From Sipunculus nudus (lineage: Eukaryota; Annelida; Sipuncula; Golfingiida; Sipunculidae), in contig CM049313.1 in the NCBI GenBank assembly GCA_026874595.1, positions 29,262,008-29,326,007 on the forward strand: DNA of 64,000 nucleotides, written 5' to 3'. Positions within the stretch are counted from its first letter, which is position 1, and each line of letters opens with the position of its first letter. The notes under the pieces were generated by a model. The model was not told where the DNA came from. It made no database searches and worked only from the letters and a program-made list of their open reading frames with translations. Of this stretch, positions 37,246 through 49,821 are shown in pieces. Made by a program: the position numbers and the translations under genes.

Positions 37246-37776
37246 GTAAACCGGAGCTGGCTTAGTGCCTTTAGGAATAGGAACTGGAAGTAGTGACATG
37301 GAAGACTCATCCTTTTGCCAGCCGATTAGAGTAGGGTTGAGGTGCGGAGGGTCAGGATCTGTGGCCTGTCTCCAGATACACACTTGAAGGTGAACGCGCT
37401 TAACATATTCTGCAAATGCTTCTGAAGTTGGTGGAAGTGATTTCAGTGCGGGCATCCTAGTGATCTTCCTTTTACCTGTTTTGGTAAGCCAGACTTGATA
37501 ACGTGCTTCCGACAAGTTTTTTCCTTGGCAACCATAACATGCAGCTACAAAGTGGCTGGCCTCATCAATGACATCATTGATATTACTCAGCAGGTCTCCC
37601 ACTTTTCGCAAAGTATGTCCTTTTTCCATGTTTTGAGCGTGGTAGACTTTCCTACGCCCCACATATATGCGTTTGACAATTTTTGGCCAAAAACATGAGA
37701 TACAAAGAAAAATCATGAAAGAAATGTGTAAGTATATAATCCAATCACTGTTTAGATTTATTTTAGAAAGTTTCAA
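37195..37776 (-). CDS. Uncharacterised transposon-associated protein, C-terminal part
   Basis: A 193-codon frame on the minus strand in the spacer of the long-TIR transposon; the longest non-repeat frame in the window. The first ~35 residues look non-coding. From about residue 55 it carries a motif set I recognise from a widespread uncharacterised family in corals, molluscs and arthropods: LSEARY, then SLPPTSEAF, VKRVHLQVCIW, DPDPP and LIGW. Family members usually continue into a Cys-rich tail, which is absent; this frame stops after SSIAQRL. It may therefore be one exon or a 3'-truncated gene. No DDE triad is visible. Function unknown; its placement suggests it belongs to the transposon. Confidence 0.55.
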   Translation of the reverse strand: MKLSKINLNSDWIIYLHISFMIFLCISCFWPKIVKRIYVGRRKVYHAQNMEKGHTLRKVGDLLSNINDVIDEASHFVAACYGCQGKNLSEARYQVWLTKTGKRKITRMPALKSLPPTSEAFAEYVKRVHLQVCIWRQATDPDPPHLNPTLIGWQKDESSMSLLPVPIPKGTKPAPVYSLQYSLALVSSIAQRL

Positions 37777-38120
37777 AGTCTGACACTCTTTGCAATATAC
37801 ATTACAGACAATATCTTGCTAAGCTTTTGTTCTTTCTTCACAAAATGTCAACAAATACAACAAAACTAGATTCTCTTTAGGTAAACTGGAATATATATAT
37901 TTACATTACAGACAAGATCCTTCTAATTTTTCTTCTTTCTTGTCCATATGGGAATAACATTACCATAACCGTGGATAGAGAAACATGAAAATATTTATTT
38001 ACTTAAAACGCCATATTTCATCTATGTGAGGGTATACTCAAATAATTGAACATAAAATAAATTTGAGTTAATAAACATAACACTTGCCAGTAGTTGACTG
38101 GTATAATTGTTAGCAGAATT

Positions 38121-38167
38121 TTAGGGGGGCGCGCGCCCCTTTGCGCCCCCTATGAATACGCCCCTGC
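38121..38167 (-). mobile_element. Solo hAT-like terminus
   Basis: On the minus strand it begins CAGGGGCGTATTCATAGGGG and continues with a GC-rich inverted stretch (GGGGCGCGCGCCCC). hAT elements of many invertebrates start CAGGGGCGG in this way. No matching second end or 8-bp duplication was found nearby, so it is a relic at best. Confidence 0.35.
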
Positions 38168-38288
38168 CAATATTGCATATTGTTCGTTAAGAACTAGTAC
38201 TTTCCACCAGAACTGCGCAGTCAAGATTGTTCTCATGATAGTGGTGTAACAGAAAAAGAAATGCGTCAGTATCAGATAACCTTAATGT

Positions 38289-39113
38289 AAGGTAAGAGTT
38301 TTATGGTTGGTCCCCATCCAGGCTGAACGCTCGGCAGGCTTAAAAGGAAACGTTGAGGAGACCAAAACCCGTGTTTCACTCACAAATGAGTGCGTCTTTG
38401 GGTGTTTCTTGGTCTAATGAACCACCAATGGGCTGATTACACACACAGGACCCGCAGGCATGGTAGACACCGAGAAGATGTATATACTTAGATTAAGAAT
38501 TATATAAGACAGCATAAAAAAAGGAGGCGGTTCCCTCCACCAAAAAAAAAAAATCTGTCTGTTCATAAACCCTTATATGAAATCAATGTCACCAATGTAC
38601 CATTTTGCCAAAATATGCTTTTATTTAATTTGGTGGTCATTTGTATGTCATTTTATCTTTAAAGGACAAACTCTGGTTGTTTACAATAGCATAAACTATT
38701 AATTTATGTACCAAAAACCACTCGAGTGCGAGCCTTGCACACCACATTTTCATTTCCTTCAAAATATACATTCTTTATATGGCGGCCATTTTGGACGCCA
38801 TTTTGGCTTAAAATCAAAGATTTATTTTTTAATTGTTCACAGTATTGCACATAAATGATCTCCTTGCCAAATTAATTGCAAATTTACCCTTTGCAGTACA
38901 TATATACACCATATAATTGCAAATATATGATGATTTCATATTTGGCAGCCATCTTGGCGGCCATCTTGAATATCTCAAAACCCTCAAGGATGCCAGAGTG
39001 GCATCATCCAGATTTGAATTCAGCACCCTCAAAATAGGGTATAACCATCAAATAACATTGGGCAGACCATAAAACAAGGTCAGGTTTGAAAACCCATTTT
39101 GGCACCTGGACTA
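38289..39113 (-). repeat. Right arm of long terminal inverted repeat
   Basis: Inverted copy of 36351-37173. Substitutions and small length differences, for example in the A run near 38541, show the arms have diverged since insertion. Confidence 0.85.
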
Positions 39114-40874
39114 TAGGCAGCTTGCCTTGGGTCAGCTTGGCCACTACCAGCAGGCTTCCCCTCTGCCCTGCACCCCCCCTCCCAGATGGTGCATAAACTA
39201 GATGAATGTTATTTTTTTCTGTATTTGATTCATTCTTATTCTAGGCTATGCTACATTTTAGATTTTGTATTGTACCACCAGGGTTACAATGATTAAAGTG
39301 TACATTTAATTGTGTCCACAAAGTGGTGTATTGCTATGAAAATGTGGATGTTCATGAGATAAGTAATTCCTTACTTCAGAGGAGTAAAAACTTCACCAGG
39401 TGTGAAATTGACTATTAATTCCAGTAATAATTTAAAACTGGGATAGTAATTATCACAATGATATTGTTTGTCCCTCATTCAACCAACAGTGTGTATACTT
39501 TATTTGAAAAGATGTTTTATTTTATCAAATTTACTGAATCTTTTTTTTTATTTTGGTGAATAAAATTAAGCATGTACTGAAAACTCCAATGTGCAAAACT
39601 TTTTAATAGTGATTCAAGGAATATTCTTGTAGATGCCATGTTGTGGCATTATTTTCTTTTAAATTCAGTTTAAACATTTATGATTTAAAAATAATAAAAT
39701 ATATGTGTATGCATAATATGACCCAATATGAGCTACACTCTGGATATATGATGATTGCAACTTTTGCAACAATTCTAAAATTTAACTTATAGTTTCAGTT
39801 TTTGTACTCTGTATATATAATGATTGCAAATTTTGCAACAATTCTAATATTTTAACTTATATTTTCAGGTTTTTTTATTAAAAATTTACAAAACCTGTAA
39901 ATAAAAAAATGATTCAGATAAAAACTTCTTAATAGAAAAAGTGGATATGCTTAAAAAAATAGGATTATATATAAACTTAAATGCATTAATCCCTTGAAAG
40001 TGAAATAAAGGTATTAGTCCATTCTGTCCACTTGCCTGTCCATCTGTAAATTTTCATATGCATCACAGTATCTCAAAACTTTTACTATTTTTCTTCATGA
40101 CAGTCTTGTCAGAGTATTAGTTTGCAATCATATATTTTGAACTTTACTATAACCAAGTAGGAGGGCCCCTTTCCTCTTAGCTTTTCATATTCTTATATAA
40201 ATGAAAAACATTACAAAAGAAAATTTGTACATCCACCTTCGTGCTGCCCTCACTTTTCCCTTCTCTGAACCCCATCCCAAAGTCAGCCTCAGAAAGCAAG
40301 AACAAGATGAATCAGATATATTCATACTTTAATATTTTGTATAACTTTTCGTCCATAGGTACCTATGTACATGCCAGAAATTATGTCAATATTGTGTAAT
40401 ATGTAGACATAGTGGGCATCACAATAATGTACCTTGTCAAGACTAAAGAGATATTGTGTCATACAGTCACAAATTCATAAATCACTTCATCAGCATAGTT
40501 AATCATAACATCATATCTGTCAAATTGAAAGCTTGCAGACTACCATACACTTTAGATCCTTCAACAAATAGCCTTATCATCATTCTACTACTGCTTATTA
40601 CTGCTGTCATTGCATTCATATTTGCTCAAATATATCACAATTTTCAACCCCTCCTAAATAAATAAAAAATAAACCACTATATTTGACTCTATTAATCCAT
40701 CAGTCAGGTAATTTCATTTATCATTTACTCACATATTACATTACATTCCTTTAAATTAGCCCAACATGTCCATGATATTCATAAGCTTTATCGACTCGAT
40801 ATAGTATCACAGTGGAGAAACATTTATAGTCCAATCACTATCATCTGAGCGCCGTGACCCATGGGTCCCTTGTT

Positions 40875-42786
40875 TTAATGTTAAATTAATTCTTTTTGTT
40901 CAGACTTGGACAATTTTAATTTTTTTAAAGATAAAAATGTTCAGGAATTGAATTCTAACATTCAAATGTGATAAAATATTATGATCTAACGTAAATGCTA
41001 ATTGACTAGATTTAAGAAGATATAAATACTTTGTATATGTAGCATTTGTCTCTCTTAAAGTTGGCCGGGCCTAGGTGTGAATAATACTATTAAACTTAGT
41101 TTTAAAATCAGAAATATTGGTCAAACTTTGTGGGAATAATTTTAAAATCATATGGCCATATATTTAACTATTGAAAACTTAATTTCTTCACACATTCTTT
41201 GTTTATGAAATGTAACTCTCATATAACACTTACCGTTGGCCCATTTTTCCCTTGGTGCATCATAAAATGGTTTCAGGCCACAAGTTTGTAACACAGTGCA
41301 TATGTTTTAGCTTATGTCCATTATTCTATAATCTACAGAGTTTAATTTTAGCAGCTCCATTTTCTCTTTGCTTTTGAAATGCTAATATACATAAACCAAA
41401 AGAAATAAGAATATTTTGTATTTGCTAATATTTTCCAAAATTCAGCTGAGCGATGTGACCCATGGGTCCCTTGTTTAATGAATTTTTATCGGATTTTTCA
41501 ATTTTGGCCTTTTGTGCAGGATATCTCCAAAGGTATTCTACACAGGAACTTCATTTCTTCTGTGCTATTGCATGATATTTACAAAATCTTTGTCAAGTTT
41601 AAAGATGGGTGATCTTGACCTACTTTTCAAGGTCACAGAGCTTAGTATAGAAAAAAACTTAGGAGCTTATTTCTCAGGAAGCATTTGGTGGATTGTTATG
41701 AAACATGGTACATACCTCTCCAATTTAAATTTATAACTGATTATCAGCTTTTGCTAATATTCTAGTTTCACAATGCAATGCTTACAGATACTGGCCTAAT
41801 GTTTGTTCTGTGGGCGCATAATGACTACTTACGGATAGAGTTCGCGTTTCATCCCAGTTGAACTATTTTTGACCATATGACAGATTCTGAACATAGAAAA
41901 TTTCATGAAAGACAGAAATTTTTATGAAAAATGCACATGTATGGACTTCTTTTCACAATCCCTGCAGATAATGGCCTGATTTTTGGTGTGTTGCTTGATA
42001 ATGACCTGTTACAGACCGAGTTTGCATTTTGCCCTTGTTGACCTACTTTTGACCATACGACACCTCCTGAACTTAAAAAATTTTACAAAATTTAACAAAT
42101 ATTTCTAATTTGCTCCAGGTGGGGGCATTCATGTCGTTCCAACACATCTAGTTTTTTAATATAAATAAAAGCCATAAAACCAGGTACTTATGATCATTAT
42201 TTAAATTTGTGAATTTTTTATATTCTGAATTCTCAACATCATTGTTTGGCTAAAACTGAATAAATACTGGACATGGTGCGAATGCTTTGCAAATGTATTT
42301 GAATATGAATATGAATATGTACTGCATTAAAAAATTTTATTGCATAAGAATGGGAATTCAAGTAAAAATGAAAGTATTTGAATACCAGTGCAGATACTTT
42401 CAAAATGTATTCATGAATGCATTCATGAATATATTCTATAATATTATTTTAATAATCATTTCACTTATATTTTATTTTTAAAAAATCATATGATTTTCTT
42501 ATTATTTTTTTTAATAAAAATTAGATTGGCACAATATTTGTTATTAAATTTGAATAAATAGTTAAACTCTTTTATTATATGTGCTGCTTATAAGTTGTAT
42601 GGCCAAGTCAAAATCTGTGTGACAAAGCACTCCATTTGTTAATAAAATAAATGAAATCAATCCTCTTCCCTGTCTCCAAAGAAACTGTCAAAATCATACA
42701 AAAGCTAAACACCAACAACCCATAATAAAGCTTATATTTATTACCACACAAAACCAGCATGTGCCTCATTCCCAAATCATATTTTT
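40875..42786 (+). repeat. R1-type tail and low-copy repeats, no gene
   Basis: 41149-41473 is an R1-type 3' tail ending TTCAGCTGAGCG, hairpin GACCCATGGGTC, CTTG|TT. From 41476 to about 41767 is another low-copy repeat ending in a small hairpin and ATTCTAGTT, paralogous to 45660-45828. 42150-42786 is R1 sequence that provides the empty site for H1 copy B (42180-42200) and for the R1c element at 15366. Short frames such as 41512-41736 and 42287-42481 show no recognisable protein. Confidence 0.5.
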
Positions 42787-45700
42787 AGCGAACCTGTGAG
42801 CTTATGCGATGGTGTGGCGTCGTCTGGCGTCCGTCGTCTGTACGTTAACCCATACTATCTTGAAAACGGAAAGAGTTAGCATCACCAAATTTTATACAAA
42901 AAATTAGTCATCTAAAAAACTCTATCAGATTTTGCTTATATTTTGGCTAACTGCATTTTTAGCGAACCTGTGAGCTTATGCGATGGTGTGGTGGCGTCCG
43001 TCGGCCGTCGTCCGTGGTCCGTCGTCTGTACGTTAACCCATACTATCTTGAAAACGGCAAGAGGTAGCATCACGAAATTTTATGCAAAAAATTAGTCATC
43101 TAAAAAACTATATCGGATTTTGCTTATTTTTTGGCTATCTGCATTTTCTTAGATTTTATAGGGAAAAAGCTAAAAAAGCTTTAAAAATCTTCTTCTCCAA
43201 AATGTTCAGCCAAATTGTCCAATATTTCACAGAAGTGATCCCCGGAACAACCTTTCTCAAGTTTGTTCGAATGGTTTAAGCTCGGTGATTTTTGGCCGAG
43301 TTACAGGAAGTTGAACTTAGTCTCCTGTCCAAAAAAGCATACTAAAATTACAATCTCAGAAAAGGCTGGACCTATCATCACCAAATTTTATGCCAATTTT
43401 GGTCAGATGAGTCATATCTGAAATTGAGATATTGGTGGGGCCACCTATATCAGCCTTTTTTGTACATGGGTCATCAGTGCCCGTATCATACTGACGTCTA
43501 CAAAAAACTTCTTCTCTGAAACCATATGGCCAAATTGTTTAATATCGCACAGAAATGATCCTAGGGTAGTGCTTTCTGAAGTTTGTTCAAATGGTCTCAG
43601 TTCAGTGATTTTTGGCTGAGTTATGGGAAGCTGAATTTAGTCATATACTGTAACAGCCCATTTTAGCTCAGTTGCTACAAAGATCTTCTTCTCAAAAACC
43701 ACTGGGCCTAAATCTTAAATCTCACACATTAATTATCCTTAGATGTTGATAATTCAAGTTTGTTCAAACGGTTTTGGTTCAGTGATTTTTGGCTGAGTTA
43801 TGGGAAGCTTAACTGAGCCATTTTGCTTTATTTTCCCATATGAGTTATAAACCTGCAAAAAGTTTTTTGACTGACGCCACTGAGGCCAATTTGTTTAATA
43901 TTTTACAAGAATAATCCCCTGAATAATTCTTATAATAATTGTCTTTTATGGTTCCAAAGAATGAATTTTGGCTGAATAATAAAGATTGAATTGAGTCATT
44001 TTACCATATATGTTAGCTGTGTGAAGCAGATACATCTAGCCTGGAACCAGTTTATCAGCATCCGTTACATCATGCCTCCAGACATTTAGATTTCAGGTTA
44101 TCTTTGGTTAATATTGACAAGAATGGTTTTTAAAAACTTTTAAAAAATGTAGATTTATGATTTTAGATATTCCTCATGCCAGGTAATGTTTACAATCACA
44201 GGTATATGTTAACCCATACTATTTCAAAAACGACTGGATCTAGCATCATGAAATTTAATAAAAAAATTAGCCATCTGAAAAAAATCTGCATTTGTCAGAT
44301 TTTATAGAGAAAAAGCTAAAAAACCTTTAAAAATCTTCTCCTCTGAAACGGTCAAGCCAATTTGTTCAATATTTCACAGAAATAATCTTTCATACCATCT
44401 CTCAATTTTGTTCAAATGGTTCAAGTTCTGTGAATTTTGGCCAAATTACAGGAAGTTAAACCTAGTCATCTGTCCAAAAAGCATACTAAAATGACAATCT
44501 GAGAAAAGGCCAGAGCTATCATCACCAAATTTTATGCCAGTGTTGGTCACATGAGTCATATATGAAATTCAGGTATTGGTGGCGCCACCTGCTTTGACCT
44601 TTTTTTTAACTGGGGTCATTGGTCATCTGTATATCAACCCATAATTTCTCAGGAATTGCAGGAGCTACCATCCCCAGATTTTATGCAATTATCTGTCACA
44701 TATCAAATGTTGTGGGATTCAGCTTATGTTTTTGCTATCTGCGTTTACTTAGATTTTATAGGGCAAAAGCTGAAAAACTTTTAAAAGTCTTCTTGTAAAC
44801 GGTCCAGCCAAATTGTTCAATATTTTACAGAAATGATCCCAGAGGCAAGCACTCTCAAGTTTGTTCAAATGGTTTGCATTTGATGAATTTTAGTGGTGTT
44901 AAATGAACTTGAACGGTCATTTGGCCAAGTAAGCATACTGACATAGTTATCTTAGAAATGACAGAAGCTAGCATTACCAAGTATTGTGCAAATGTTGGTC
45001 ACATGACTCATATTTGAAGTTGCAGATATTGATGTGCCACCGACATTGACCTGTTTTTTACGGGCAAAAACCTCATAATTTTATCCTCTTTCAGCTTAAA
45101 ATGTTTTTGATGAAACTGTCAAGTTGAATCGTTCAATTTTTCAAAAGAATTATCGTAGGACATGGTTCTTTCAATCATATCAGAAAATCTTAAGTTGGTC
45201 TTATGGCCATTATTATGTCTAACTCAAACTGAGGACTGCAAAAGTGTTCTTCTACAAAATTATTGTTTCAATTATAACTTCTGTTACATGGCACAAAAGT
45301 TATTCTTAGGTGGCCTTTGTTCAAGTTACTTGAATGATTTTTGGCAGAATTATTGGACCTTTAACAATGAAAGAACTGAATCTTTTATTTTCTAGATATT
45401 TTGATAAAAAGTTTATGAATATTTCAGCTTGAAAAAAGCATTTTAGCCAAAGTCTTCCAGTATGTGTAAAAAGATTTGCCAACAGGCCAAGATTGTGTCT
45501 GTATATTTACATAGGTTAAGAAACTGCCAACTGTTTCAGATTTGGCAATAGATCAAGAGTTCATATAGTGCAGCCAGATATAGGTCAAGAGTTCAATCAG
45601 TGCAGCTAAGCACAAGGCATGTGATCCCCTCATGGGTAACATGTGAACACCTCATGGGTGGATTTTTATGAATCATGGTACATACCTCTCCATTTTAAAT

Positions 45701-46174
45701 TTATAACTGAGACATGTACAGATATACATCCATGTGAGAACAGATATTTAGTACTTGTTACTGTTACCACCTCTAAATACTGTTCTTTTGGCTGAGGGCT
45801 TTTGTCAGCTTCTGCTGATATTCTAGTTAAAAGATTGTTACAATAATCCTAATGCTGCAAGTTCAAGGATATTAAGTTCTAAGATTTTTTGGTTACATGG
45901 TAATTGGTTAAGGTCACAGAACTGTCATTCTGAAAAATTTCTTTCAAAATATCCTTATAGACAAATTCAACTGAGCGTTGAGACCCATGGGTCTCTAGTT
46001 GTGTTGTGTGCACCCATGCGAGAATTTCAGCAGTGATGTTTGTGTAATTGTTTCTTATTCAAAATGTTTAGTACCTGCATTGTTCATATACATGAGAAGT
46101 CATGGTCTAGCATTGAAGCATTATACCTGGTGTATTTCTCAATGCACAGGTTCGCATTAGGCCTGTAGGCCTTG
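42787..46174 (+). mobile_element. R2 copy with duplicated 5' end
   Basis: 5' end AGCGAACCTGTG at 42787 and again at 42961, so the first ~170 bp are doubled. The 3' end CACAGGTTCGC, AGGCCTGTAGGCCT, CTTG finishes at 46174. R1 sequence on the two sides rejoins as in 17980-18012, the unoccupied site. It contains an R2 module ending in a decayed palindrome (about 43434), one with a perfect GGTGGCGCCACC (about 44578), and the segment 45660-46000 that belongs to other elements. Confidence 0.7.
45661..45998 (+). repeat. Tails of two further rolling-circle-like elements
   Basis: 45661-45828 ends in a small hairpin (TCAGC TTCT GCTGA) followed by TATTCTAG|TT. 45829-45998 matches the R1c tail at 24537-24705 and ends ACTGAGCG, hairpin GACCCATGGGTC, CTAG|TT. 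Both replace R2 interior sequence. The first resembles 41640-41767. Confidence 0.45.
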
Positions 46175-46209
46175 TTTATCATATATAACAGATGAGCGCC
46201 GTGACCCAT

Positions 46210-46646
46210 TCCTACCAAAATCTATACAACTATGGAACAAACTAGATGATAGACTTAAACACTGCCAGACCAGTAAATTGCTAAAAAATAATATATGAAG
46301 AGAAATTGCTAAAAACAAACCACCTAAATATTATAATTCAGGATCAAGAAGAGCCCAGATAATTCACACACGGCTAAGAACACAGTGCAGTAATCTAAAC
46401 CATGATTTATATAGAAGACACTTATCAAACGACTCAAAATGCCAATGTGGATTCGAAACAGAAAACGCAGAACATTACCTACTGCAGTGTCACCTCCATG
46501 TCAACTCTATAAGTAAACATCTCCCCCTAAATATACCTGTAGAAGAACTTCTTTATGGAAATCCCTATGCAAGCCACATCAGAATTGAAGAAATTTTTAA
46601 AGCAGTATCTTCATACATAGAAGACACAAAAAGGTTCAAAATATAA
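46210..46646 (+). pseudogene. LINE ORF2 C-terminal fragment
   Basis: One frame stays open across the fragment except for a single TGA near 46297. Landmarks in order are SIQLWNKLDD, RRAQIIHTRLRTQC (typical of the region after reverse transcriptase), and a zinc-knuckle-like CQCG...ENAEHYLLQC (C-x-C...H...C). The frame ends TKRFKI stop at 46646. It looks closest to the CR1/L2/Jockey-like group, but I cannot assign a clade. The reverse transcriptase catalytic domain is absent. Confidence 0.75.
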
Positions 46647-47038
46647 TATTCCCCACCATATTTTCCCCTAAAAGTGATATTTATAATTCATAGTCCTAAT
46701 ATACTAGGACCTGAAACAAAAATGAAACAAAAACAATTTTAAATACTTGTCTTCCAAATAATTAATTAAATTTAAAAAAAAGAATAAATGAACAATTTCT
46801 TTCATTCTTACTAAGAAAATTTACAACTTGCCTTCACCTACCCAACATCCATACCACTCTACCTCACCTAAACTCAATCACATCCAAACACTCTGAATAC
46901 TGCCATCGTATATTGTTAATGGAAACATTCGGGAGAGAGTCGAGGTAAGCTTTAAGTAGCTTGCACTTAATCCCACTGATGCTTGTATTATGTGATTTAT
47001 ATGTGCATATTCAGTATCAATAAAATATCTAAAACAAA
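46210..47038 (+). mobile_element. 5'-truncated LINE inserted in an R1 terminal hairpin
   Basis: Sequence between two copies of ACCCAT (46204-46209, 47039-47044), which is one site in intact R1 ends. It encodes the C-terminus of a non-LTR retrotransposon polymerase protein, then a 3' untranslated region with AATAAA near 47020 and an A-rich end. The truncated 5' side, the A-rich 3' end and the short target duplication are the marks of target-primed reverse transcription. Confidence 0.8.
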
Positions 47039-47167
47039 ACCCATGGGTCCCTTGTTTTACTGTTGTTGTGTCTGCGAATCAATTAAATGCATGTCTCGCT
47101 TTTTGAGCAATTTTTTGGAACACCAGTTGATGCGTGATGAATGCAGCTGTAAACTATATTACACATT

Positions 47168-47587
47168 CTGTGGTTGCCTTTTTCTTAGCGAGGGTTTTAA
47201 TTTCGCGATATTTGTGAATGGGATATAATTGCGAAAAAAAAACCCTCGGGAATAATTGGCCAATTGAGTATGTCCTTCTTATTTAGTGTAACCAATACTT
47301 GTATGAGAATATGTTAGAACAGTGAGAAATTTTATAATCAGTTACATCCATGCAGGTATAGGGAAAACGTTCCCTTTAACTACCTGTGCTGAATGTACGG
47401 GCCCATCTTTTTATGAAAAGAATATCACAAACTCATGACTTATTCTCATTTTATAATACACACAGGAAGGGCTTTACCAAAGATTTGGTATAAGTTCTGG
47501 TGAGATCGCGAAAATGAAACCCTCGTGAAACATTCAATATGGAGAAATCGCGAAATATCAGCCTTGCGAATATGAAGCCAACCACAG
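47168..47587. mobile_element. Small TIR element (MITE-like), 420 bp
   Basis: Imperfect inverted ends: CTGTGGTTG at 47168-47176 and CAACCACAG at 47579-47587. The similarity continues inward (TTTCGCGAT near 47200 and ATCGCGAAAT near 47546). The interior repeats the phrase GCGAAAATGAAACCCTCG on both strands. No clear target duplication was seen, so the outer borders are uncertain. Confidence 0.5.
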
Positions 47588-47801
47588 TTATTAAAAGCAG
47601 GCATAAGACCGTGGCATTCGGCTAATTCTCATGTGAGCAAGCCTCATTGAACGATGTATAAACTGACAGGTGCTTGCTGCACAAGTTTCCAAGAAAAGCT
47701 AATCATTATTGACACTGTGACACCTGATCCACAAGCCCATTGGCTGACATTGCATCAATGTCATTCGACCCATGTGTCCATTGGTTTACCTCAACCTTAT
47801 T

Positions 47802-49818
47802 GTATCAGCCAAAACAGAGTTTTGCGGATACTATGTTTTCAGCTGCACGCCGCCGCCGCCGCCGCCGCGGCGTAGGTGTCCGGAGAACTCCTCCGTAATC
47901 GCTGGGCGGAACTTTACAAAACCCGGGATTATGTTCGGGTCACATGTGAACTGCTGCGCCCCGATTTTGTTTTGACCTCTGACCTTTCCTCTGCGCTCTG
48001 CGTCCGTTTGTGCGTCTGTTTCCACCATTAAACCCACATATCTCGGGAACCGTTTGACCGATCAGGAAAATTTTTTAACACAAATGTAGCTCTTGGAGAG
48101 CTTTATAACATACACAAAAAAATGGTGGCGCCACCTGCAACCATGTTTGCACAGTGTCCATCTGTTTGTCTGCCTTGGGTTAAAATCACTCATAGCTCTG
48201 CAGTGACTAGACTAATTCACCTGAAATTCGGCATGCGTAAACATCCTGGATAGCTTTTCTGATTTTATGACAGGTGGCGCCACCTACATTCACGTTTACG
48301 CTGCAGACATCCAAGCTCATATCTAGGGAACCGTTTGACCGATCAGGAAAATTTTTTTGCACAAATGTAGCCCTTTGATAGCTTTATAACATACACTAAA
48401 AATGGTGGCGCCACCTGCAACCACTTTAGGACAGCGTCCATCTTTTCGTCTGCCTTGGGATATTATCACTCATATCTCAGCAGTGGTTTGACTTTTCCAC
48501 CTGAAATTTTGCAGGTTTATACATCCTGGAAAGCTTTCTCGATTTTGTGACAGGTGGCGCCACCTACATTCACTTTTACTCTGCAAACATCCAAGCTCAT
48601 ATCTCAGGAACAGTTTGACTGATTGGGCCAAAATTTTGCTTGTGTATAGATCTCACATAGCTCTACATCATAGGCAAGACTGGTGGCCCACCTGCAACAA
48701 CTTATGCACACAGTCCATCTGTTCATCTGCCTTGGGATAATATCACTAATATCTCAGAAGTGGATTGACTTATCCACCTGAAATTATGCAGGTTTATACA
48801 TCCTGGACAGCTTACTCGATTTTATGACAGGTGGCGCCACCTACATTCACGTTTACGCTGCAGACATCCAAGCTCATATCTCTGGAACTGTTTGACCGAA
48901 CAGGAAATTTTTTTAGCACAAATGTAGCCCTTGGAGAGCTTTATAACATACACAAAAAATGGTGGCGCCACCTGCAACCATGTTTGCATAGTGTCAATCT
49001 GTTCTTCTGCCTTGGGTTAAAATCACTCATATCTCTGCAGTGACTAGACTAATTCACCTGAAATTCGGCATGCGTAAACATCCTGGATAGCTTTTCTGAT
49101 TTTATGACAGGTGGCGCCACCTACATTCACGTTTACACTGCAGACATCCAAGCTCATATCTCGGGAACTGTTTGATTGATTGGGCCAAATTTTGCATGTG
49201 TATAGATCTCACATAGCTCTTCATCATACGCAAAACTGGTGGCGCCACCTGCAGCCATTTTTGCACAGCTCCTGTCTGTTTGTCTGCCATGGGATAAAAT
49301 CACTCATATCTCGGCAGTGGTTTGACATATCTGCCTAAAATTTTGCAGGTTTATACATCCCCGACAGCTCTCTTGATTTTATGACAGGTGGCGCCACCTG
49401 CATTCTAGTTTATGCAGCAGACATCCAAGCTCATATCTTGGGAACCGTTTGACCGATTGGGCCAAAGTTTTGCATGTGTATAGTTCTCACATAGCTCTTT
49501 ATCATACGCAAAACTGGTGGCGTCACCTGCAACCATTTTTGCTCAGCGTCCATCTGTTTGTCTGCCACGGGCTAAAATCACTCATATACATGTAGTGGTT
49601 TGACTTATCTGCCTTAAATTTTGCATATGTATACAACTTGGACGGCTTTCTGGATTTTGTGGTATGGGGGGCAACCTACATACACAATTTGGCTGCAGAC
49701 ATCCATGCTAATATGCAACACTCAATTTTCCCTTGCCACTCAATCCATGCCTCACTTCACCCGTTCCACTCTGATTTAGGCGGATACATGAGTCGCTTGT
49801 CGACTACCCGTATTCTAG
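47802..49818 (+). mobile_element. H1 copy D, longest core
   Basis: Left end GTATCAGCC with the hairpin CCAAAACAGAGTTTTGCGG (47809-47827), then (GCC)n at about 47848-47870. The core has about eleven palindrome-bearing half-units from 48126 to 49522, spaced about 128-148 bp. The right end is GGCGGATAC, a hairpin on AGTCGCTTGTCGACT (49791-49805), and CTAG at 49815-49818 followed by TTT. The core carries two repeat subtypes, TTTGACCGATCAGGAAA-type and TTGGGCCAAAATTTTG-type, which alternate in blocks. Confidence 0.8.
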
Positions 49819-49821
49819 TTT

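Larger units (their letters stand above)
36351..39113. mobile_element. 2.76-kb transposon with ~0.82-kb terminal inverted repeats
   Basis: Seen: 36351-37173 and 38289-39113 are inverted copies of each other with scattered differences; one is a ~14-bp gap near the left tip. Both tips read TAGTCCAGGTGCCA. TAG stands on both sides (36348-36350, 39114-39116). The R1 paralogue at about 25900-25925 has the unoccupied site, consistent with a 3-bp duplication. The 1.1-kb spacer holds a minus-strand frame (37195-37776) and a GC-rich hAT-like tip. Long inverted repeats with a 3-bp duplication do not match a family I can name with confidence. Confidence 0.8.
34880..40872 (+). mobile_element. R1 copy split by a long-TIR transposon
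   Basis: 5' hairpin AGCTCAGCTGACT at 34880; 3' end ATCTGAGCGCC, hairpin GACCCATGGGTC, CTTG at about 40872, then TT. The R1 interior is partly duplicated (the phrase TCTCCTACCAT at 35050 and 35732). A 2.76-kb transposon sits at 36351-39113. Without it the copy is about 3.2 kb. After position 40460 it matches the segment following the endonuclease relic in the 25121-31451 copy, but the endonuclease part itself is not seen. Confidence 0.6.
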
